A stretch of DNA of 64,000 nucleotides from Isoetes taiwanensis (Eukaryota > Streptophyta > Lycopodiopsida > Isoetales > Isoetaceae), in NCBI GenBank assembly GCA_021234155.1, contig JAJEKV010000010.1, positions 22,344,833 to 22,408,832 of the forward strand, read 5' to 3'. Below are positions 23,516 to 34,743 of the stretch, one piece after another. The notes under the pieces are model-generated. The model was given only the letters and a program-made list of their open reading frames with translations, was not told where the DNA came from and did no database searches. A program made the translations under genes and the position numbers. Position 1 is the first letter of the stretch. Every line of letters begins with the position of its first letter.

Positions 23516-23658
23516 CCGCCGCCACTGGCCGGAGTGGATTCGATTTTCCTTTCTTACGTCAGCCATATGCGCCGGAAACTTCACGCCGAAGAACTCCTTT
23601 CCCTGTGACGGCGTCTGCTTGAGCGCCATCATCGAAGGGAAGCTGTTTCGCGACATGT
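23516..23658 (+). other. Element B leader between LTR and Gag
   Basis: Begins CCGCCGCCACTGGCCGGAG directly after the LTR. ACTGGCC may be a damaged TGGCGCC-type primer site, but this is not certain. Gag is started at the ATG at 23659 (MDLPYDIEGGHIRSRAQ) rather than the ATG at 23655, which reaches a stop after six codons. Confidence 0.5.
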
Positions 23659-25690
23659 ATGGATCTGCCTTATGACATTGAGGGAGGCCACATTAGGTCT
23701 AGGGCTCAGTCGGCGCCACCCACCCCTCGTGTCATGTCTCGTCCCCTTCTCGCCTCAAGCATGCAAACATTGCTCCCACAGCCCTCGATCACCTCATCAC
23801 TATCAGGAGCCCTAGCAGGCTCAACCTTCTCAACCTTACTTTCAGACCCCCGAACATGCCTACATCCATCATTCTTCTGGCCATACGCCTCTGCCTTCAC
23901 AACCATCATCTCCTACGGGTGGACAGGGATATCCACAAGTCTCTTTTGCTCCTCCCCAGGAATTTCCCTTCCCTACATTTCCCACCGCTCTTCCTGTTTA
24001 CAACCTTACAGACCTCAAAACCAATGATCAGGCACCTCCAGTACCTCCACCTCAGCAACCCCTTCATCCGGGTCTTTCAGGCACTCTGCCACCTCCAATT
24101 CCATCTCAATATAATCCCTATCCAGTTCCTGTCCAGCCAGCACTTTCACCTCTACCTTTCAGACCCTTAAGCTGACTTATCCAACCTTTGGCAACACGAA
24201 AGGCAAACCATTAGACCAAAGTGCTTAGGCCCACATGGAAGAATTTGAGGCTCTGGCTGTCCTAAATGGTCATGCACAACCTCAACTGAAATTCCACATC
24301 TTTTCCACCACACTGCGTGGCTCTCCTCACCAATGGCTTATGTCCAACAAAAGCCACTGGAAACAAGATTGGTCAGAAATGAAAACTGCTTTTCTTTCAC
24401 ACTATGGAACCACGGATGATGATCAACTTCATCTCAAGCAACTCAATGATCTTCAACAAGAGCCCACGAGTCCGCCAGGGGATTTTGCAGATCGACTTCA
24501 CATCCTCGCCAAAAACTCAAGGAGTACCCGACCCGAGCCGGATCTTGGTTTGATTTCTCCAAGGACTTCCTCCAAATATCCGACTCATGACCAATACACA
24601 TGTTCAAGACTTTGGAGCAGGCTATCGACCTTGTCAACCACTCCGTCAATGTTTCCTCCCGTGGCGTGGCTCTTCAGGAGCTCCCTTTCATTCCACCAGT
24701 CATGGTTCCACAGACTGCTGTCCAACCTCAACACGCCACTCGGCCCGGTAGCGGTGGATCTGGTGCCATATCTCAGAAATATCAAGGCCACTTGGCAAAT
24801 GAGTGCAACTCCACCAATGGCCCGCCTCATTGTAAAAGATGCAACATGTGCAATCATGCCACGGAAGAGTGCACTCGCACTCATCCTACACCTTTCCGCA
24901 ACAAGCTGGTTTATCAAGTGCAAACCACACCTCGGCAGCAATCGCAAATATCGGCCGCAACCACCTGCGGGCTCAACCCAATCAACTCTATCGACAACAG
25001 GGCAACAAGCGGGGACCCAACACACACCCCCCCCTTTGATCCTTCTAAAGCTCGATGTTATCACTGCATCACGAATGGGGTCATACCACCACGGCCGTCC
25101 TCAACTCCCACAAGTTCAGTGCGGCTTCACGGCACCAATCGACCACCTCGGTCCGCCTCCGCGGCTTACCAACTTTGGATTGCCAATGGCAAACAAGGCC
25201 CGTCCGTTCTTGAGGAAGCCTTCCTAAGCGCCCTAAGTAATCACGCTATCAACCAGCTCACCCAATCAACCTCAAATGGATCAACAAGCACAGGGAAGAA
25301 ATTTTTCGTGGCTCTTAATCCTCCCGTCCGACCATCAAATTGGGTTGGTTTGGTTTCACGCGCACTGAACCGGCCACGCCCCTTAACCATTATTCCTCAT
25401 GGCACGCAACCTTTGCCTTTGCCGTCGACACAATCCCTCATGACGAGGACAAAAAGGTTAAGCTTTGCACCGACTTGGAAAAACTCATGCCTCATGTCAT
25501 GCCAAAAGTACGTAAAGCATTCTCGAACCTAATGCAAGGCTGCCAAGGCCGCCGACGTTGGCTAATGTTCATGCCACCACCGAGCTCAAAGAAAGACAAG
25601 ATGCACCTTCCACATCTCACCCTCCACGCCTCGGACATATCCGAATATTATTCTTTGAGGTAGACCTACTCAAAGAAGTTCTTTGCTTCA
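23659..25690 (+). pseudogene. Element B Gag, unit-A copy
   Basis: N-terminal about 190 residues are proline/serine-rich and shift frame near 23830-23870. The capsid-like core (24235-24500) holds FSTTLRGSPHQWL and SEMKTAFLSHYG, the Retrotrans_gag pattern. A zinc knuckle CKRCNMCNHATEEC, exactly CX2CX4HX4C, lies at 24831-24872. A second knuckle near 25060 is frame-broken here but intact in the other unit (CYHCHEWGHTTTAC at 43709-43750). A TAG at 24226-24228 interrupts the frame before MEEFEALAVL; its position fits a former CAG. Gag packages element RNA in cytoplasmic particles. Some of the frameshifts may be sequence errors. Confidence 0.82.
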
Positions 25691-25711
25691 TTACCACGCA
25701 CTCCAGCACCC

Positions 25712-26560
25712 GTGGATCCAGCAGATTCTTTTTCTCATGTGCCTCTGGAACTCCAAGAGGAGCTGGCAAAAATCAAAATTCCCTTAAGTTTGGCAACAAT
25801 TTTGAAACTATGTCCTGCTCTCAAGGACCAGTTACCACTCCCGACCGTTTTGGTTGGGGCTGTTGCTACCTCTACACCCACGGTCCATGCCACGGTGGGC
25901 AATCAACAAGTCAATCATGTTCAAATTGACGGAGGTAGCGCTGTCAATCTCATCACGGATAAACTCCGCAAACAAATGGGCATCAAACAACTCTATCGTG
26001 CCCCATATGACATCAAATTGGCTAATGGTCATATCACGAGACCTCAAGGCGTCACACCTCTTCTTCACATCAACATTGGTGATCTCCGCTTCCCTTTAGA
26101 ATTTGGTGGTTGGAAGGCTGGAGAAGATCCAGGTGATTATGAAATGTTGGTCGGCCGACCTTTTCTCCGCCAGGCCAAGAGTATCCATTATTGGGCCACG
26201 GATCAGTTAGTCATCACAGATGGTCACCTCAATGCCACTATGGACTTGGAAACAGGTAAAATCATTTCGGTTGACAATGCTGAACCCTCTCTCTCCGACA
26301 CAGATTCTGAGGACGCCCAGAATATCTATCAAGTTCAGGCTCCACCAGCGAGTCTGCCTCTGTCATCCTACCCCGAATATGCTGATCCTTGGGGAGCAAT
26401 GACTCTTGATCAGGACCAGGCTGTGGCTGCCTTGCTCGACCCCTACCTGGCTCCTTGCAATCGCATCCGACGTGTTGATCACTTTTCAGATGCCGAACTT
26501 CCTCCTGATCCTGTTGATGTTCACGCTGTCATGAAGCAACCTTTGCTTGATGAAAATTAG
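25712..26560 (+). pseudogene. Element B protease region, unit-A copy
   Basis: A 282-codon open frame in the Gag-Pol polyprotein. Residues 70-85 read VNHVQIDGGSAVNLIT, the retropepsin active site (DGGS form). YEMLVGRPFLRQAKSIHYW is the end of the protease fold. An acidic linker SDTDSEDAQN and a Pro-rich region lead toward RT. The frame stops at TAG 26558-26560 in ...LLDEN; unit B has CAG at the same place (about 45208) and reads on. So the stop is a single C-to-T change after the duplication. Confidence 0.88.
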
Positions 26561-26739
26561 CAACCTCTCTTTTTCACCATGCAGAGCGCCACTCATCCTG
26601 TCATGCTTCAACCTCTGGCTCATATTGTCCAAGACACGGAAGTCATCCCACATATTCAAACTCCTGCGCAATGAGATTGTGGGCGTGGGCAACAATCACC
26701 GTCCGCATTCTTTGCCAATCTTCCCACACCCTATCGTAA

Positions 26740-27670
26740 CAGGCCGTCCACGCTCTTCAAAAAGTTCAAACACATTTTCGCCTGGAGCTACAGAGACCTT
26801 CGGAGGATCAACAAAACCTTGGGGGAACTTACCATTCCTACCAAATCCGATGCACGCCCAAAGATAGCAACGACGATGCACGGCTCAACCCCAATTACCG
26901 TGATCGTCCAAGGCGTAAATTGACAAACTCCTTGTTTGCGGGTTTGATCTATGAGGTCAAACATTCTGAATGGGTGAGCCCCATTGTCATTGCACTCAAA
27001 CACAATGGAAAGATCCGGCGTTTGCGTGGACTACCGGAACTAAATCAGGCCACGGGCGTGATCATTTTCCACTTCCCTTCACGCACCGTGTTCCGAAGAG
27101 GTCATTTGGACATGAGATGTACTCCTTCATGGATGGTTTTTCTGGCTACAATCAGATCTCAATCAAAGAATCTGATCAACTCAAGACAACTTTCACCACC
27201 CCGTGGGGCACTTTTGCCTACAAGATGGTTCCTTTTGGATTATCAAACTCTCCATCAACGTTTCAACGCATCATGCTCTCAGTTTTTCATGATTTTATGA
27301 AGGAAAATCCCTTCTTGCAAATTTTTCAAGATGACTTCTCGCCTACTGATTCCATGGCTGACCATTTGGATAAATTGGAACTCGTCTTTCAAAAATGTGA
27401 TGAGTCCCATTAGTCTCAATCCCGAAATGCACCTTTTCGTCCACTTCAGTTTCGTTAGGACCGCGTTGTCGACAAAGCGGGTATCACCACGGATCCCGCC
27501 AAAATCGGTTATGTGCTCAAGGCTCACGCACCACCAATATCAAAGAGACACGCTCTTTCCCGGAAAGGTAAATTATTACTCCACCTTCATTCCCCGGACT
27601 TGCGGCCATTGCGGATCCCATTCATAAACTCACGGGTGATGAATCCACCCGGCTTGGAATTCCCAGGATG
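26740..27670 (+). pseudogene. Element B reverse transcriptase, unit-A copy
   Basis: Motifs in order: AGLIYEVKHSEWVSPIVIAL, YSFMDGFSGYNQISIKESDQ (first catalytic Asp), GTFAYKMVPFGLSNSPSTF, and FLQIFQDDFS, which is the (Y/F)xDD site with FQDD. Frameshifts occur near 26930, 27045, 27405 and 27440-27590. The unit B copy (51650-52357) is almost continuous here, which shows how much of the damage is specific to this copy. Function by family: reverse transcription of element RNA. Confidence 0.9.
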
Positions 27671-28130
27671 TTTGCTTTCCAACAGTTGAAGCTCTTACTT
27701 ACTCAGGCTCCGGTTCTTGTTCCTCCTCAATGGGACAAGCCCTTTCATGTCCATGTAGATGTCTCGGCATTCGCTATTGGAGCTGTTCTTTCTCAAGAAT
27801 ATGATGCGCTGCTCGACAAACCAAACCGATATGCCAAAGAGAAAACTCAATCCCGCTGAGCGCAACTACTCGCCACGCCGGCGTGAAGCCTTGGGTTTAA
27901 TTTTCTGTGTCCAACGCTTCCGTCACTATCTTTTAGGCAGTCAGATCAAATTCTTTGTTGACCACCAAGCTCTCCTTTATTTGATCAACAAATCCACGCC
28001 CACGGGCCGCATTGCTCGTTGGGTTCTCCTTCTGCAAGAATTTGCACCTTTTGGGCAAATCTCATGTTGTCCCGGATTATCTTTCACGCATCCACACAGA
28101 CGATCCCTCCACGGGAGTCTCCGACGCCTT
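27671..28130 (+). pseudogene. Element B RNase H, unit-A copy
   Basis: Begins FAFQQLKLLLTQAPVLVPP, then PFHVHVDVSAFAIGAVLSQ (catalytic Asp of DVS), a damaged LNPAERNYS block, and KFFVDHQALLYLINK (second Asp). A gap of about 20 bp near 28050 removes the equivalent of FEIVHKAG that unit B retains. The codon at the RT-RNase H border is CAG (Gln) here but TAG in unit B. Confidence 0.88.
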
Positions 28131-29466
28131 TCCTGACGCTCAACTCTTTCTGGTCACGACCACGCCACATTGGTTCCACGACTTTTCGCCAGATCTCCTC
28201 CGGGCGCTCTTCCACCCGAGGACGCCACGCCTTCTCCAGCCAAAGCGTCAATCCCGTCGACACCAATTTCTCCGCGAGGTCCGTGACTACACCATGGTTG
28301 CAGGCCATCTTTACAAAAAAGGCAAGGATACCGTCCTTCGACGCTGTGTTCTCCCTCATGAGGTCCCAGATATTGTCCGAGAAGCCCATGAAGGGCTCGG
28401 CGGTGGTCATTTTCATGGTGATACCACGGCACGCAAAAATCCTTCTTGCGGGTTATTTTTGGCCCACGCTCTTCAAAGACGCCACGCCCCACGCCCGCAA
28501 GACGCGTGTGATGTTTGTCGGCATGTGGGCCGCCCCGCCCGTGGCGGACGCTCTTCCATTGACGCCCGCCACGCCACTTCCTTTCAAAGAAATGGGGATG
28601 GATTTTGTGGGACCCATCGATCCCCTCGCGGCGGCACACCCGCGTGCCGCTACATTCTCGTTCTCACGGACTACGCTACCAAGTGGGCGGAAGCTTGGCG
28701 CGACTTCCGCACAACACCGCGGCAAGCACGGCCAAGGTCATCTATCGAAAAAATCATCACGCTGCTTTGGCTGCCCCACCTGAGCTGGTCGCTGATCGAA
28801 ATGTCCATTTTATCAATCATACCATAAAGGAGCTAACGGATTATCTACTGATCCATCATCACAAGAGCACACCTTACTATCCTCAAGGGAACGGTTTGGC
28901 TGAAAGCACCAACAAAACTCTGGTCACAATTCTCAAGAAAATTTGTGACGCTTCTCGCACTGATTGGCAAAACAAGCTTCCTACTGTTCTTTGGGCTTAC
29001 AATACTTGTTTCAAAATAGCTACTTGGTCACACTCCTTTCAAATTGGTTTATGGTCAAGAAGCTCTCATGCCTTTTGAATACATCCTTCCAACTCTCCGT
29101 TTTCAACCGGCTCTGACCCATAATCCGCCTGCTGCACTCAAAGAAAGGGTTTATCAATTGGAACAGTTGGATGAACTTAGGCGTGATGCTTATATTTGTG
29201 TTCTTCATGGACAACAGTTGCAAAAGTCTTTACATGACAAACGTATTAAGACAAAAACATTCAAAGAAGGTGATTTAGTTCTCCTTTATGATTCCCGTTA
29301 TAAAAATTTTCCGGGCAAGTTAAAGTTTCGATGGCTTGGCCCTTATCAAATTGTTCAGGTGGTGCAACCCAAATTTTTCAAAATTGGGCTGAATTAGATG
29401 GAACTCCATTACCTACACTAGTTAATGGCTTTAAGCCTCAAACCATTTCATACAAATGTAAAGTGA
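28131..29466 (+). pseudogene. Element B integrase, unit-A copy
   Basis: Zinc-binding part: VREAHEGLGGGHFHGDTTAR (His-His region), then GYFWPTLFKD and a frame-broken CDVC. Catalytic core: FKEMGMDFVGPIDP (first Asp), YILVLTDYATKWAEA (second Asp region), and NGLAESTNKTLVTILKK (Glu). C-terminal block GDLVLLYDSRYKNFPGKLKF followed by LGPYQIVQV, ending RLKPF-like and stop TGA at 29464-29466. No chromodomain. The gap between the second Asp and Glu includes GDRNVHFINHTIKEL-like sequence. Frameshifts at about 28440, 28500, 28700 and 28790. Confidence 0.9.
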
Positions 29467-30464
29467 CAATCATACAACACCGCTGTTCCGGATAAAGACA
29501 CAACAGATAGTGACTAATCTGGCGGCATATTTATATTATATAGGTGGAATTTTTTTACAAAATGTGGGCAGAACCCATCTATTTCCGCTATGGGCAGCGC
29601 CCTATTTACAAAAACGGCTCTGAGCCCTATCCACTAAGTCCTAAGGAGAAAACTCCTCTACTCCCAAGTTGGGAGCAGAGGTGATACGCAGGGATGTGGT
29701 AGTAATTCGCCGGGGTCCCAAATAGCAGTCTTGAATCACCTCCATCCCGTTGGTATGGGGATCGGCATGCTCGGCCATGCCGCACACCACCCGTCCATAG
29801 CAATGCCACGATTGTGGCACCGCCAGAGGTCCAGATCCATTTTACAAGTGATCCACTCGCATGGTTAGGCGGCATAGTGCACTTGTCGCGCAATCCAAAG
29901 CAGCGGACATACCGGCGCCATCGGGTGTCTCCGCCCGGCTCCACCGTTAGCCTTATATAGCCAACCGAGGACCTCCCCTCACGACGTGGACCAATCAGAA
30001 AATTCGCCAACGTGGTTGCAATGCAAGGTCAAGTTACTAAATGGGGAATCTTTTCTCCCGCCATATATCTAGCCATGGTACCTTCGACACCTTCGTTTTA
30101 ATGATATCCCACTTCGAAGTTGCCCGGCATTAAATGACATTCCTTCTTTTTCACGCGTCGAACATTAATGTGTGTCCTTTTTGCACCATCACATCGATCA
30201 TTCCCTTACGTCTCATCGCCATCGCTCATTGCTTCTCCCTTTACCATTTGGGGACTTGGCCAAAATTTTGCCTTTCAATTACCTCCTTCCATCTGTAAGC
30301 CACTGGCATCATCAATCTGTTCTTTGGTTCGCCCTCATCATGCCCCCTCTTCGCCTATACTTGCGCCCCTAAAACCTTTTTAGATCCTATCTCTGCGCCT
30401 TAGCCGTCTTACGTTCTCTGCTCTCGCCCGACACCGGTTCCTTCGTTTCCAACGCTCTTAAGCC
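29467..30464 (+). promoter_or_regulatory. Spacer between Pol and the extra ORF, with possible internal promoter or splice sites
   Basis: About 1 kb without a gene. TTATATAG at 29953-29960 is TATA-like and is followed by GACCAATC at about 29990 and a pyrimidine-rich stretch running up to the ATG at 30465. The same TATA-like box is kept in unit B (54595-54602). ATATTATATAGGTGG near 29533 could also be a splice site. How the downstream ORF is expressed is inferred only. Confidence 0.35.
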
Positions 30465-33400
30465 ATGGCTGCACCCAAATTACCTACCCTTCAAGCTTCT
30501 GCTCCAAGGGATGCGGCTCTTTTCGAGTCTGTGTCTTTCTCGACGCCCACCTTTCGCGAGGCCCTTCTTGGTCCAAGTCGAGAAGTAGCGGAACGCCACA
30601 AGCTTTACAATTCTGCAAATGGAGCTCCCGCCCCAAATCCGACGCAATTCGCGGTTCATCGCTCACATCGTCAACGGCCGGAAGGATTTGCTCACGGTGG
30701 TCGATGGCACCACCATTTTACTTACTCAGCATTTGATTTCTGAGGTATTCCGTATTCCTTTGCAAAAACCTTCTGTCTCTTGGGCTGCTTTACAGGACAT
30801 GGACGTCACTTAGTTCGGTGCTCCTGCTTATCAAGCTAACCAGCATCGCCTCACAAATATTGCAAAGTCACATGACACTTTTGTGAAGTTTCTGTGGCGC
30901 AAATTGCTTGGGTATTCCATCAAGAACACCCATATTAATAAGCCGTTCTATAATATGGTCATCACTGCCATCCACTCCAATCTGCATGTTGATTGGCCCG
31001 CATTTGTTGTTCTCAGCCTTCTTCAAAGAAGTAGACCGCGTCGGGCTACCCCTCCTCTGTCTCACGAGTTTTGGGTGGGTGGCCATCTTCGGGCACTCAT
31101 CCATCATTATCTTCTGTTCTTGAGAGCCCTTCCACTTCCCATGCCTCCACTTTCGGTAGCTCTCTGCATTCCCGGTCCGGACCCAGCGGTACAGGCGTAC
31201 CTTCCGCCAGACCTTCCCCGGTAATGTTCAACACCAGACCACGCATGTCACCGTCTCCCCTTCCTCCACTGAAGCCACGCCTTCCAGTTCCCGTCATGCC
31301 TCTCAACACTCTCCCGGACAAAGGCAGCAACGGGGGCCTGCACCTCCACATCCTCGGCGGCTCTGTACCAATTCCAACGGGATGTTCAAGCCCGTACCAT
31401 GCGGCTACTACGCATCCACCGGAGGCTCGATGAATGGTGTTCAGCGTCCTTGGAGGCTTCCGATGCGCCCAAAGGACCTTCAAGCCGCAAATCGCACAAG
31501 TTCAAACTTTGGAGGCCCAACTTCAAGAAAAGCACGCGCTCTCATACAGGGCCCGTGTAGATCTCAAAATTGCTCAGATCGACAAGCCTACTTGAAGATC
31601 GAAGGCTCACTCAAACCACAATTCAGATTTGTTGGAATAGAACAAGTCAAAAGATACCCTCCTGAGTGACAAGGAGAAAGACATTGCTAAGCTAGAAACC
31701 TTGTATTCGGAGCTTTCTCAAAATTACCGCACTCAAGTTCAAGACCTCACTGAGCGTGACGCTCGACTCACCTCCCTTGAAGCTCAGATTTCCACGCTGA
31801 CAAATCAGTTAACATCCATCCGGACTTCGGCTTTGGAGGCTCAAAGCGAAGGTCATCGATGACGCAGAAATTGCCACGCTTCGTCTCAATACTCCAGGGC
31901 AATCCTCTTCACATGCCACGCTTCCTATTAAACGGGTCCGTGATCAGTCCCGTCTTTTGTTAGAAAAGGAGCATCGGATCCGTGACCTTGAACACCAGCT
32001 CCAGCAAGCAGTTCAATCTGCTGAAGAAGCTCAAAACAAACAGGAGGGATATATTGACATTGCTACCAACATCCCGGTGGACTTCTCTACTCCTTCCAGC
32101 TATCTTGACTATGTGGTGGCCCGACGGCACCTTTTCCTTTTGAAGTGGTACGCAGCCAATGGCAATGTTCATCAACAGCCACTCACAAGTGCGGATTTCC
32201 TTCGAATCTGGCCGGATCTTTCTATAGAAGACAAGGGTTTATTTTGTGCACTCTTAGTCTTTGATCAGCTCACTTCTGAAGATCCCGAATTGGTCATTTT
32301 CCGTGTTGTTCAGCCTATGGCTTATGTTTTTCATGACTTCTACCTGGCGGATCTCCATGATAAATTCCGGGATGAGGCCCATCGTGTTTTTCGAGGCAAC
32401 TCCAATGCTGCTTGGTTGTTATCAACAACCAACAAATATTTCAAGGATCCCCTTTCGATCTCGGACTTTTGAACAGAGAGTACATGCCCGAACTTGCTTA
32501 GCACTTACCTCCATGGCGGGTTGAAACATTGGAACAGTAAACAAAAATCACGCGCACCACGATGATCTTGAGTTTGCCCAGTTTATATGCGAGACTTGGG
32601 AGGCTACAATCAACTCCGCGGCCTTCGAAAGCAAGACCATCCCCACGGGTTGGGTCAATCCTCCTATCTATCAATTACTCTCTACTTGCAATGGGACCAT
32701 TGGTGTCGTGCTCTTGATCAGAATCTTGTTCAAGCATTTAGGGACATGGCTCTGCACCCCACGCACACGGGCATGCTTCCCTCTCCATATGCTTCCTTAG
32801 GAGTACCTCCCCGCCCACGGTTCCTCTCTTCTGACTGGCGTCTTCCCTTTTGGACGACGGTCCTGGATGGCCACTGGCCCGGTCGACTCATACCCGATCT
32901 CCACGGATCTCGGTGGGATCCCGCTTTGTCCGGCCTTTCCGATTGGGAGGATGGTGCCACCTTGGACACTACTACAAATTGGCTCTATATTGCTAATGAG
33001 CGTGGTTGGCAACGCCCTGCTGATGCTATTCATGGCCTTGACACCTTCTTGCAGAATGCCGCCACCTCACCAGACCCTTCAGTCCACCGTCAGGCTGGTT
33101 TCTGTGCTGCTCTCAAGTGCATCCTGGTCAGCTCCTTAAATAGGCGTCCATCTTTTACTTGCCCGAATGCCGGCGTCGGTGCCTTCGGTCTCGGACCCTG
33201 CCTACTCATGGAGTGCGCGGTTTGTTTCTTCCGAAGCCCATGCGTACGGAAGACATGGTGCGCTCTCACTTCCTCATTGATCGCGGATCACCTCTTGGGC
33301 TCAACACTCCTGATGCACTTCAAACACGTCAGGATCTCATAAGCACTTACCATAATGGTGCCCGTCCTCATTCCCGTGAGGATCACTTTCGAGCTACTCT

Positions 33401-33640
33401 TTGGATTCCCGCCCTCTCTTGCTTCCTCCTTTCCTTGGTGAGAGTGTGGTTTGGTGGGGGAGTGTTAGTCCTGCGCCTCCCAGTGCAGGGACTATTCATG
33501 CATCTGACGGACCAAGTCAAGTCCAAGGATCCACAATCGGCGCTGGTCGACTGCGTCAAAGGCCCAATGAGAAGACCAAGCGGCCGGACCACTAGCCAAA
33601 GCACGGGTTCGCTACCAAGAGGCGCTTCGAACAAGTGACG
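30465..33640 (+). pseudogene. Element B extra ORF in env position, unit-A copy
   Basis: Same protein as the better copy at 55095-58267. The start MAAPKLPTLQASAPRDAALF is at 30465. Recognisable blocks: SEVFRIPLQKPSVSW (30740), NTHINKPFYNMV (30930), a coiled-coil stretch (31670-31860), NIPVDFSTPSSYLDYVVARR (32070), FRVVQPMAYVFHDFYLADL (32300), and the C-terminal SSDWRLPFW and TTNWLYIANERGWQRPAD (32830-33020). At least eight shifts break it. TAG at 30811-30813 replaces CAG of unit B. It extends to and into the 3' LTR. No signal peptide or membrane segment is seen, so despite its position it does not look like an envelope protein. Family not recognised. Confidence 0.7.
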
Positions 33641-34052
33641 GCCCGTCCACCCAGCGTCGGCGTCAGCGTGATTCGAGCACTTCGGGAGGCACCGCCAAAG
33701 ATTCCTCTGCAAATCAGACCTCCTTCCGTGAGTCGGCCCAAATCGGTCGGTCGTGTCTATATTGGGCCAAAGGCCATTGTACTATATATATGAGTAGAGC
33801 TAGCACATGAGTTTTAGATGAGTTTTGAGTCTTGTCTCACTTTAGTTTTCTCTCGGTTGCGAGAGCTCATGTATCATCATCATTGATATCAAGGAAGCTT
33901 ATCATTGTTGTCTCATTGTTCTTTGTTTTCTTTTCCCTCTCCTTTGTTTTCTTGCAAATCCCGTGTGACATAGTCCCCGGATCCTCCTGTTAGATCCAAG
34001 GGTCCTCACAGAGGGCTGTCTTGCAGGAGTTCCCGAACCCAGACCCCAAACA
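33463..34052 (+). repeat. Element B 3' LTR, unit A
   Basis: 590 bp, TGTTAGTCC to CCCCAAACA, followed directly by the target duplication TGGGC. Matches the 5' LTR and the unit B LTR at 58105. Confidence 0.92.
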
Positions 34053-34743
34053 TGGGCGATGATGGGACATCGATCGAATGCTCTCTATGCCGCGATGCAG
34101 GGTACGCACACCTGGCCGTAGGAGGGTCATGGTGAAGGTCAAAGTGATCATGCGCGATGATGGGATCGTGAGACGTTCCCTAGCTTAAAACCCTTGGGGC
34201 ATGATGCACTAGGGGTACTCGGCACCGGGTAACCGAGTACAAGGTAGCACTTGATCATGGGCGATGATAGGATCATCTTAAATGGTCCTTAAGCTCAAAT
34301 CCGAAAGGGCCATGATCGAGACCAAGGTAGTAGGGTAACCTTGAGCTAGTAGTTCGGCTCAAGGAGATAGGTAAGGGGGGTGGTCCCCTAAAACCACAAA
34401 CTTATTAACTTAAATAACGTAATGTGCTACTTGTGCAGGCCAGTGAAGGGAAGCATGAAGGAGGGAGCACGTTACGAGAAGATAGGAGTCATAGATTTTA
34501 GACTATAAATTTGTTGTAATAATATTATATGTGTATACTTTTATAATAATAGTTGTTATGGCTATATAATTTTGTATAACTTATAAATATAGCTTTATAA
34601 TTACATAATAAGTAATTAACGAAAAGTTGATCTTTTCAATAGAGTTAAATTCATATATTCTTGTTGTGTGCTTTTGCAGGATTAGTGTAGGCTAGTCACC
34701 TTAGCATAATGCTGAGGACAGCATTATCCTAAGGGGGGGAGAA
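34053..34743 (+). other. Outer chromovirus 3' untranslated region, right part, with polypurine tract
   Basis: Contains three further imperfect copies of GCGATGATGGGATC (34056, 34149, 34260), then AT-rich sequence, and the polypurine tract AAGGGGGGGAGAA at 34731-34743 immediately before the LTR. Two acceptor-like CTTGTGCAGG and TTTTGCAGG sites (34430, 34672) are visible. No gene. Confidence 0.75.

Larger units (their letters stand above)
22939..34052 (+). mobile_element. Element B: 11.1-kb Ty3/gypsy-type LTR retrotransposon with an extra 3' ORF, nested in the outer chromovirus
   Basis: Two LTRs (22939-23515, 577 bp; 33463-34052, 590 bp) start TGTTAGTCC and end CCCCAAACA, and both outer flanks carry TGGGC (22934-22938 and 34053-34057), a 5-bp target duplication. 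Order: Gag, protease, RT, RNase H, integrase (stop at 29464-29466), a 1-kb spacer, then an extra ORF region from 30465 to the 3' LTR. A polypurine tract GGTGGGGGAG precedes the 3' LTR. No chromodomain is present. The second unit carries a 5'-truncated duplicate (43649-58681). Primer-binding site not identified with certainty. Lineage within the non-chromodomain group is unresolved. Confidence 0.92.

Noticed and set aside
24585-25064. Minus-strand frames of 110-180 codons inside element B (also 28154-28639 and 52772-53323)
   Set aside because: They are antisense to Gag, RNase H and integrase motifs and follow their codon structure.
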